A DNA stretch of 13,278 nt from positions 1-13,278 of the forward strand of contig JAITKY010000205.1 of NCBI GenBank assembly GCA_031278135.1, given 5' to 3'. The translations under genes and the position numbers were made by a program. This DNA comes from Prevotellaceae bacterium. GTDB lineage: Bacteria > Bacteroidota > Bacteroidia > Bacteroidales > UBA932. The notes under the pieces were generated by a model. It was not told where the DNA came from, did no database searches, and saw only the letters and a program-made list of their open reading frames with translations. Shown here one piece after another: positions 8,180 to 13,278 of this stretch (its first letter is position 1; every line of letters begins with the position of its first letter).

Positions 8180-9157
8180 ACTTGCACTATTTGTTTTCAT
8201 TTTCTTATTTCGCAGAATAGTACGTACCTGTTCGACCGACAGTTTCGTAAAAAGAGCAATGGATTCCGCTGGAAAACCATTTTCGGCAAGACTTAAGACA
8301 ACTTCTGCTTTACCTTCTGCTTTACCGAGAGCAATACCTTCCATTCTGGAATAGTCGGTAAATATACTCAAATCTCTGTTCTGTTTTAAACTTTCTCTGT
8401 ATTCTTGCATTTCTTTTGGGTTTAATTTATTTGTTCTTAAAATATTATCGTATAAATTTTTAAAGAAATCGTCCTTTATCTCCTTTGGACATTCTGTTAA
8501 TGTTTTCGCATATTTAAATGTATATAACCAATAATCCAATGTCGTTTTTAACTCTGCCGGGGTCTTGTTGAAGCGGGTTAAATCGACGAACAGGATATTT
8601 ATTATGTCCGAAGCAATGTTTTTTGTTATTGAACTAATCAAACATAGCCGGTCAACCACGATATTCTTATACTTTGCACTTTTACTTGTGAACATCGGAA
8701 AATTAGTGATTGCAATAACATATATCGCTTTCATTTCGTAATGCCACGGAACCATTTTTTCGCCATCGCCGCCCTGCTTGACGCCTCGCCGCGGAACCTG
8801 CATACCTCCCGCACGAAGAATATAAACAGCCAACCTGTTTATGAAATTCATCGGACGGGCAAACTGCATCTCTACAATGAAATATTCTTCTGTGTTTGTC
8901 CTGCAATAGACATCAACTATAGCATGCCGGTCTTCTTCCTTATCGCCTGTAATTTCTACGCTCAGAAATGTTATCGATTCAATACGTTCTTTGCGTTCTT
9001 TACGTTTTTTGGACATCACTGCATTCAAAAATGATATCACAGCCTCTTCATTGTCATGAAATGTTTTCTTGAATCCGAAATCCGTTTTCAGATCAATAAA
9101 TATCCCTTTGTCGTCGGATTCTTCCGTTTTGTCTATATTTTCATCATCTTCTGCCAT
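8171..9157 (-). CDS. Rpn-family PD-(D/E)XK nuclease / putative transposase (PDDEXK_2 type)
   Basis: Member of the recombination-promoting nuclease family, DNA endonucleases often mislabelled as transposases. The 328 residues begin with an acidic, low-complexity stretch (1-17). The family opening motif follows at 24-33 (KTDFGFKKTF). The catalytic core is Asp82 in VDVYC and Glu96-x-Gln98 in FIVEMQ, the D...ExQ form of the PD-(D/E)XK site. Residues 116-135 form a Gly/Arg-rich, locally GC-richer segment. YEMKAIYVIAITNF (140-153) is the conserved strand after the core. The C-terminus has a GKAE repeat linker and a short helical segment ending in RTILRNK, usual in the family. The stop falls in a repeat of its own residues 259-274, so the present C-terminus may be recent. 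It has its own promoter and no terminal inverted repeats were found, so it does not look like part of an intact insertion sequence. The family call is strong; activity is unproven. Confidence 0.88.
   Translation of the reverse strand: MAEDDENIDKTEESDDKGIFIDLKTDFGFKKTFHDNEEAVISFLNAVMSKKRKERKERIESITFLSVEITGDKEEDRHAIVDVYCRTNTEEYFIVEMQFARPMNFINRLAVYILRAGGMQVPRRGVKQGGDGEKMVPWHYEMKAIYVIAITNFPMFTSKSAKYKNIVVDRLCLISSITKNIASDIINILFVDLTRFNKTPAELKTTLDYWLYTFKYAKTLTECPKEIKDDFFKNLYDNILRTNKLNPKEMQEYRESLKQNRDLSIFTDYSRMEGIALGKAEGKAEVVLSLAENGFPAESIALFTKLSVEQVRTILRNKKMKTNSASTE
8302..8325 (-). repeat. Two tandem 12-bp units in the Rpn coding region
   Basis: CTTCTGCTTTAC occurs twice back to back (8302-8313 and 8314-8325, plus-strand reading). 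On the coding strand each unit adds the four residues G-K-A-E, giving the GKAEGKAE run at residues 278-285. Being a multiple of three, gain or loss of units keeps the frame. Such Gly-Lys/Glu runs are common in the C-terminal linkers of this family. Confidence 0.8.
8337..8384 (-). repeat. Copy 1 of the 48-bp direct repeat, inside the Rpn gene
   Basis: Encodes residues about 259-274 of the nuclease (QNRDLSIFTDYSRMEG). It is 44/48 identical to 8132-8179. The intervening 205-bp period holds the whole C-terminal tail, suggesting a partial duplication or recombination between related Rpn genes. Confidence 0.85.
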
Positions 9158-9185
9158 AACGTTTAATTACTGAAAAATACAGATG

Positions 9186-9193
9186 CAAAGGTA
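9186..9193 (-). promoter_or_regulatory. Candidate -7 box for the Rpn gene
   Basis: Plus-strand CAAAGGTA is TACCTTTG on the minus strand, an exact TAnnTTTG match about 29 nt upstream of the ATG at 9157. I see no good TTTG at the expected -33 distance. The same octamer serves the divergent ROK gene at 9307. Confidence 0.45.
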
Positions 9194-9283
9194 ATACTTT
9201 TTTCCGAAATACATTATAATCCTGCAAAAAGCATTGTGAAAAATGCAGATAACATTATGATATATAGCAAGGTCGAAAATAGA

Positions 9284-9314
9284 GTTGCGTATTAAATAAT
9301 TTATTGTACCTTTG
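9284..9314 (+). promoter_or_regulatory. Candidate promoter for the ROK kinase unit
   Basis: TACCTTTG at 9307-9314 matches the Bacteroidota -7 consensus and TTG at 9284-9286 lies 20 bp upstream, close to the ideal spacing. Transcription would start near 9320, giving a leader of about 37 nt before the ATG at 9357. This is the best-formed promoter in the window. Confidence 0.6.
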
Positions 9315-9356
9315 AGCCGATAAAATTTTTAATTATTGACTTGAAAATAGTTTATT

Positions 9357-10319
9357 ATGAGGAAAAAAGTAGTTGCAGGGATCGATATTGGCGGGATGAA
9401 CACCCGTATAGGTCTGGTTGACCAAACAGGCGAAGTGTTAACCGACAGCAATATTGCCACAGATCAATATCCCACGTCCGAAGAGTTCGTGTCTGCCATA
9501 CACAACAGCATCGAACTCTTATTAAAGAACCCCGATATGCCTCTTTCCGAACTTATTGGCATAGGCATAGGCGCTCCGAGTGCGAATTATCACACCGGCA
9601 GTATCGAAGGCGCTGCAAATCTTCTATGGCCGGATGTCGCCTTGTCGGCGATGCTTGGCGAACATTTTCCCGGCATTCCCATCAAAGTGACGAACGATGC
9701 TAATGCCGTGGCTATTGCCGAGATGATATACGGAGACGCAAAAGATTTGAAAGATTTCGTTATAATCACCTTAGGTACAGGTCTTGGCAGCGGTATTGTT
9801 GCTAACGGAGAACTGATATACGGTCACGACGGATTTGCCGGAGAAGTAGGACATATCACGGCTGTTCCCGATGGAAGACAATGTAACTGTGGACGTCGCG
9901 GTTGTCTTGAGACGTACGTTTCGGCAACAGGAATAAAACGCACTGTCTTCGAACTGTTAACTAATTTGACGAAAAACAGCGTGTTGAGAAATACATCGTT
10001 CAACGAATTGACGTCGAAAGACATTCACGCAGCAGCTCTCGGCGGCGACGCCATTGCGATAGAGGCTTTCAGGATAACGGGCGAGATACTTGGACGAAGT
10101 CTGGCTGATGTAGTTGCGTTCACAAGTCCGTCGGTGATATTTATCTTTGGCGGTCTTGCTGAGGCTAAAGATATGATTCTCAAACCAGCCAAAGAGAATA
10201 TGGAAAGATATCTTGTAAACTGTTATAAAAATAAAGTAAAGATTCGACCGTCGGCGCTCGGCAATAAGGACGCCGGAATCGCGGGCGGAGCGGCATTAAT
10301 ATGGAGGGATTTTGTATAA
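9357..10319 (+). CDS. ROK-family sugar kinase (glucokinase-like)
   Basis: Cytoplasmic ATP-dependent sugar kinase of the ROK family; glucokinase is the most likely activity in a Bacteroidota housekeeping context, but fructose or N-acetylhexosamine kinases look alike. The N-terminal phosphate loop is DIGGMNTR (10-17), with Met where the family usually has Thr. The sugar-binding and catalytic segment is TNDANA (112-117), with Asp114 the expected base. The second phosphate motif is LGTGLGSGIV (139-148). The zinc-linked signature is GEVGH (162-166) followed by CNCGRRGCLE (176-185), with His166 and the Cys ligands all present. No N-terminal DNA-binding helix-turn-helix exists, so it is a kinase and not a ROK repressor. 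The 320 residues are normal. The next gene begins 1 nt after the stop. Confidence 0.92.
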   Translation: MRKKVVAGIDIGGMNTRIGLVDQTGEVLTDSNIATDQYPTSEEFVSAIHNSIELLLKNPDMPLSELIGIGIGAPSANYHTGSIEGAANLLWPDVALSAMLGEHFPGIPIKVTNDANAVAIAEMIYGDAKDLKDFVIITLGTGLGSGIVANGELIYGHDGFAGEVGHITAVPDGRQCNCGRRGCLETYVSATGIKRTVFELLTNLTKNSVLRNTSFNELTSKDIHAAALGGDAIAIEAFRITGEILGRSLADVVAFTSPSVIFIFGGLAEAKDMILKPAKENMERYLVNCYKNKVKIRPSALGNKDAGIAGGAALIWRDFV

Positions 10320-10320
10320 A

Positions 10321-10791
10321 ATGTTTTTTCCACCGAGATATATAATAAGGGTAGTGAAATCGATATTATACATAGCGTTGATTTTCGCTATTATTTTGTG
10401 TTTCATCCATTTTACTTCCGAAAAAAGAGACGCTGCCGTAACGTTTTGGAGTTTGATTCCATATCCGGCGACGCTGGTTGGTTTTTTTGTTTTGTTCGGA
10501 ATAGCCTATCCATTAGTTTCGTTTGTGAAAAAAGATGCGATGTTGGTCAAACCGTTTTCCGAAGAACGTATCAAAATACTGAATATCTTCGACTCGACAG
10601 GGTATGAATTGACAAGCGAAAAAAATGGAGTGTTGACATTTCGCTTGAAAAGTAGATTTATCCGCTTCATGCGGCTGTTCGGCGAAGACATGATTGAAGT
10701 AGAATATCGCGAAGGAAAGGTCTATTTATCAGGATTAAGACGCGACATATACCGGTTGACAAGATACATTGAATATTTGAACGGGAAGTAA
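10321..10791 (+). CDS. Small two-helix inner-membrane protein of unknown function
   Basis: I do not recognise this family. I start it at the ATG at 10321, one base after the ROK stop (156 residues); an upstream in-frame TTG at 10312 would overlap the kinase by 8 nt and is less likely. There are two hydrophobic helices, about residues 8-30 (rich in Ile, Leu, Ala) and about 42-66 (WSLIPYP, then FFVLFGIAYPLV). A basic/acidic soluble domain of about 90 residues follows, ending RDIYRLTRYIEYLNGK and containing alternating strand-like stretches (GVLTFRLKS, MIEVEYREGKVYLSGL). With the short hairpin-like inter-helix segment, the soluble part is probably cytoplasmic. The tight junction implies co-translation with the ROK kinase, but no functional link can be read from this. 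The gap of 128 nt to pyrC ends the unit. Confidence 0.75.
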   Translation: MFFPPRYIIRVVKSILYIALIFAIILCFIHFTSEKRDAAVTFWSLIPYPATLVGFFVLFGIAYPLVSFVKKDAMLVKPFSEERIKILNIFDSTGYELTSEKNGVLTFRLKSRFIRFMRLFGEDMIEVEYREGKVYLSGLRRDIYRLTRYIEYLNGK

Positions 10792-10796
10792 GATGG

Positions 10797-10836
10797 TTTT
10801 TAATTCAATTATTATTTAAAGAATCGGAATTAAAAA
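10797..10836. repeat. A/T-rich inverted repeat after the membrane-protein gene
   Basis: TTTTTAATTC (10797-10806) and GAATTAAAAA (10827-10836) are perfect 10-bp inverted arms around a 20-nt loop, just downstream of the stop at 10789-10791. As RNA the stem would be weak because it holds only one G/C pair. It could be a poor terminator or a binding site near the start of the pyrC unit. AATTCAATT also recurs directly at 10802 and 10851. No TAnnTTTG promoter was found between here and pyrC. Confidence 0.35.
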
Positions 10837-10919
10837 TACATACATTAACCAATTCAATTGCAACAAGTACCATCTATTCAAAAGATTGATTTTGTCGCCG
10901 GAAAAATAATGACGGAATA

Positions 10920-12248
10920 ATGATTATAAAAAACGCTAATATACTGAACGAAGGGAAGATTTTTGAAGGGAGTGTCCGGATTGAGAATGGTATAATAAAG
11001 AAGATTTTTACCGGAAACGACGATTTTTCGGATACATTGACAATCGATGCCCGGAATAAACTGCTGATGCCCGGAGTAATTGACGATCAGGTGCATTTCA
11101 GAGATCCCGGACTGAGGCACAAGGGCGACATATTTTCCGAGAGCCGTGCAGCAGCAGCAGGAGGAGTAACTTCATTCATGGATATGCCGAACACCTCGCC
11201 ACCGACATTGAGTTCGGAACTTTTGGAAGAAAAATACAGCGTGGCAAGTCGCAATTCTCTGATAAACTATTCGTTTTATCTTGGCGCATCGAACGGTAAC
11301 ATCGCCGAAATCAATAAAATTGATCCTAAAACCATTTGTGGAGTGAAAGTTTTCATGGGTTCATCGACAGGCAATATGCTTGTGGACAACGATGATACTT
11401 TAGCCGCAATATTTTCGGAATCGCCTGTTATTGTAGCGGTTCATTGCGAAGATGAAGATACTGTCCGGCAAAATTCCGCATTGTACAGGCAAAAATTCGG
11501 CGACGACATTCCAACATCCTGTCATCCTGCGATAAGAAGCGCCGAAGCGTGCTACAAATCTTCATCCAAAGCGGTGGAACTTGCAACGAAATACAATACG
11601 CGACTGCATGTCCTTCACCTTTCAACGGCAAGAGAATTAGACCTTTTCGAGAGAATTACGGAAAATTATATTCCCCGTATCACAGCCGAAGCGTGTGTAC
11701 ATCATTTATGGTTCAGCGATTCGGATTACGAAACTTTGGGAAACAGGATAAAATGTAATCCCGCGATAAAATCGGCGACCGACAGGGATGCTTTGCGCGA
11801 AGCGGTCGGGAACGGGAAAATCGCAGTTGTAGCGACCGACCATGCCCCGCACACTGTCGATGAAAAACAGAAAAAATATTTCAGCGCGCCTTCGGGATTA
11901 CCGCTTATACAGCACTCGCTTTCAGCAATGCTGGAGATGTACAGGCAAGGCATATTCTCTTTGTTCGACATCGTGGAACGGATGTGTCATGCGCCGGCAA
12001 GGCTGTTCGACATTCATCACAGAGGATTTATACGTGAAGGTTATTACGCTGATTTGACGCTTGTTGATATGAATGCAGGATACTCTCCATGCAAAGACAA
12101 TATTTTGTACAAATGTGGATGGTCGCCATTTGAAGGGGTTACTTTTTCGACCAGAGTTGAAAAAACATGGGTCAATGGTTCAATTGTTTTCGACAACGGT
12201 AAAATTATGGAAACTAACTGCGCCAAACGACTCGAATTTGAGAGATAA
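10920..12248 (+). CDS. pyrC: Dihydroorotase
   Basis: Cytoplasmic zinc amidohydrolase of de novo pyrimidine synthesis that interconverts N-carbamoyl-aspartate and dihydroorotate. The 442 residues fit the class I type. The metal-site opening is IDDQVHFRDPG (54-64): the HxH motif normally starts with His, and here it is Gln57 followed by His59, a variant I recall from other Bacteroidota dihydroorotases. GVKVFMGSSTG (141-151) holds a Lys at the usual carboxylation position. Other ligands are His175 in VHCED, His233 in HVLHLS and Asp307 in ATDHAPH. The ATG at 10920 overlaps the stop of a three-codon ATG-ACG-GAA mini-frame (TAATG), which could couple initiation or be chance. The lipid kinase begins 12 nt after the stop. 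Together with upp, pyrimidines can be made by both salvage and synthesis. The assignment is secure. Confidence 0.93.
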   Translation: MIIKNANILNEGKIFEGSVRIENGIIKKIFTGNDDFSDTLTIDARNKLLMPGVIDDQVHFRDPGLRHKGDIFSESRAAAAGGVTSFMDMPNTSPPTLSSELLEEKYSVASRNSLINYSFYLGASNGNIAEINKIDPKTICGVKVFMGSSTGNMLVDNDDTLAAIFSESPVIVAVHCEDEDTVRQNSALYRQKFGDDIPTSCHPAIRSAEACYKSSSKAVELATKYNTRLHVLHLSTARELDLFERITENYIPRITAEACVHHLWFSDSDYETLGNRIKCNPAIKSATDRDALREAVGNGKIAVVATDHAPHTVDEKQKKYFSAPSGLPLIQHSLSAMLEMYRQGIFSLFDIVERMCHAPARLFDIHHRGFIREGYYADLTLVDMNAGYSPCKDNILYKCGWSPFEGVTFSTRVEKTWVNGSIVFDNGKIMETNCAKRLEFER

Positions 12249-12260
12249 ATCGAATAAAAA

Positions 12261-13181
12261 ATGAAAAAACGTATAGCATACATAATAAACCCAATATCAG
12301 GAATATCGGATAAAAAAGCAATAGCAGATTATATCAGTAAAACGACAGATACAGGCAAATTTGATTTCGAAATATATTATACAAAATGTATAAACGACGG
12401 TTTTCGACAGGCTAAAGAGTTTGCTGACAACGGTTTCGACCGGGTCATTGCAGTCGGCGGCGACGGAACGGTCAACGAAGTCGGCAGAGGGTTGCTCGAT
12501 TCGAATACGGCGCTGGGAATAATTCCATTAGGTTCGGGAAACGGTTTCGCACGTCATCTCAAAATATCTCTGAACTATCAAAAAGCCAATCAGATTGCAC
12601 AAAACGGAGAAATAATATCGTCCGACTACGGAATATTAAACAATAAACCGTTTTTTTGTACTGCCGGAATTGGTTTCGACGCACAAGTAGGACAGCGGTT
12701 TGCGCAAATCGGACGACGGGGATTTGTGTCGTATGCTCAGGCTTCGTTCATGGAATACATTAACTATTCGCCACAAAACTACAAAATTACAATCGATGGC
12801 AAAACTTTTTCGCACCGCGCATTTCTGATTACTTGTGCAAACACTTCACAATGGGGCTATAATGCTTATATTGCACCCAATGCAAGTCTGAGCGATGGTT
12901 TGATTGATTTGGTGATTGTTTCTCCGTTTTCGTTTGTAGTCGCTCCGATCATTGGTTTGCGGGTATTCACAAAAAGTTTGTACGACTCAAGAAAAATAGA
13001 GGTTTACAGGGCAAGAGAAGCAACAATCGAAAGAGAAAAAACAGGCTGTATTCATATCGACGGCGAACCTCTGAACGAAGGAAAAACATTGAAAATTAAA
13101 GCAATACCCAACAAATTGAAAATAATCGTGCCTGCAAGCGTCAAAAGATTACATTCTTCACTGAGATACATAAGATTCTGA
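12261..13181 (+). CDS. YegS/BmrU-type lipid kinase (diacylglycerol kinase catalytic domain)
   Basis: Soluble lipid kinase of the DagK/LCB5 family, which phosphorylates a membrane lipid alcohol such as diacylglycerol or a sphingoid base at the cytoplasmic face; the substrate cannot be told from sequence. The N-terminal lobe opens with NPISG (10-14). The nucleotide-binding motif is GGDGTVNEV (66-74) and is followed by PLGSGNGFARHL (89-100), the family signature. HIDGEPL near the C-terminus is the conserved DGE strand. At 306 residues it is full length with no membrane helices. The ATG at 12261 has an A-rich upstream stretch and lies 12 nt after pyrC, so the two are likely co-transcribed. Bacteroidota often make sphingolipids, which makes a sphingoid substrate a reasonable alternative. 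No terminator follows before the next possible start at 13198. Confidence 0.9.
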   Translation: MKKRIAYIINPISGISDKKAIADYISKTTDTGKFDFEIYYTKCINDGFRQAKEFADNGFDRVIAVGGDGTVNEVGRGLLDSNTALGIIPLGSGNGFARHLKISLNYQKANQIAQNGEIISSDYGILNNKPFFCTAGIGFDAQVGQRFAQIGRRGFVSYAQASFMEYINYSPQNYKITIDGKTFSHRAFLITCANTSQWGYNAYIAPNASLSDGLIDLVIVSPFSFVVAPIIGLRVFTKSLYDSRKIEVYRAREATIEREKTGCIHIDGEPLNEGKTLKIKAIPNKLKIIVPASVKRLHSSLRYIRF

Positions 13182-13197
13182 TATTGAGCGAGGAGAG

Positions 13198-13278
13198 ATG
13201 AATCTGCAAGGTAACCGCCATTATGAGTATTTTTTTGAAAGGAGCGAAACTTTCTTTTCCTTCGTAACCGTCGACCCA
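13198..13278 (+). CDS. Possible 5' end of a downstream gene, cut by the window edge
   Basis: An open frame starts at ATG 13198 and stays open for 27 codons to the window end (MNLQGNRHYEY, then aromatic-rich). It lies 17 nt after the lipid-kinase stop on the same strand. A purine-rich AGGAGAG sits directly before the ATG, which is unusual here because most starts lack such a site, and it is too close for a normal Shine-Dalgarno. The fragment is too short to assign a family. Confidence 0.3.
   Translation, partial: MNLQGNRHYEYFFERSETFFSFVTVDP

Noticed and set aside
7903..8187. Minus-strand frame of 94 residues beginning MQVQNSDLSIF
   Set aside because: Its first residues are the vestigial Rpn repeat copy and the remainder runs through the terminator and antisense to the SNF2 end, so it is not a gene.
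8171..9157. Rpn gene as an intact transposable element
   Set aside because: No terminal inverted repeats or flanking target duplication were seen, and the gene has a chromosomal-type promoter and terminator. The transposase label is a family naming artefact.
5201..9157. SNF2 helicase plus PD-(D/E)XK nuclease as a defence system
   Set aside because: The two genes are convergent and separated by a bidirectional terminator, no methylase or other defence partner is present, and SNF2 groups with upp.
10887..10894. TGATTTTG as a pyrC promoter -7 box
   Set aside because: It departs from TAnnTTTG in the TA, and the nearest upstream TTG is 26 bp away, beyond usual spacing.
13230..13258. Hairpin GAAAG...CTTTC followed by T-rich sequence as a terminator after the lipid kinase
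   Set aside because: The stem is only about five pairs and lies inside the open frame starting at 13198; evidence is too thin.

Overview
The window looks like chromosome from a member of the Bacteroidota, probably an AT-leaning Bacteroidales-like organism. Three things point there. Several genes are preceded by the Bacteroidota -7 box TAnnTTTG (TACTTTTG at 41, TATATTTG at 4499, TACCTTTG at 9307 and, on the minus strand, at 9186). Most starts have A-rich upstream stretches and no Shine-Dalgarno. A secreted protease ends in what looks like a type IX secretion (T9SS) sorting tail. The dihydroorotase carries the IDDQVHFR variant I associate with this phylum. I name no genus. No rRNA, tRNA, CRISPR array or insertion sequence is visible.

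Layout: (1) 105-2552, plus strand: a MoxR-family AAA+ ATPase directly abutting murE (peptidoglycan precursor ligase). (2) 2554-4221, minus strand: a secreted chymotrypsin-fold protease with a beta-rich middle and a T9SS-type tail; its stop lies 1 nt from the murE stop. (3) 4222-4517: divergent control region with a GC-rich hairpin and candidate promoters. (4) 4518-8050, plus strand: upp (uracil salvage) and, 14 nt later, a 949-residue SNF2-family helicase. (5) 8051-9157: a bidirectional terminator-like hairpin, then a minus-strand Rpn/PD-(D/E)XK nuclease gene whose last codons lie in a 48-bp imperfect repeat of its own interior. (6) 9158-9356: divergent promoter region. (7) 9357-10791, plus strand: a ROK-family sugar kinase and, 1 nt later, a small two-helix membrane protein of unknown function. 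(8) 10920-13181, plus strand: pyrC (dihydroorotase) and a YegS/DagK-type lipid kinase. (9) 13198-13278: possible start of another gene cut by the window edge.

Most genes are housekeeping: wall synthesis, pyrimidine salvage and de novo synthesis, sugar phosphorylation and lipid phosphorylation. They sit in two-gene plus-strand units (moxR-murE, upp-SNF2, ROK-membrane protein, pyrC-lipid kinase). The two minus-strand genes, the protease and the Rpn nuclease, are the accessory-looking ones. I see no convincing new multi-gene system. The most unusual points are the zero-gap moxR-murE junction, the diverged protease, the stop codon inside a repeat in the Rpn gene, and the uncharacterised membrane protein behind the ROK kinase.
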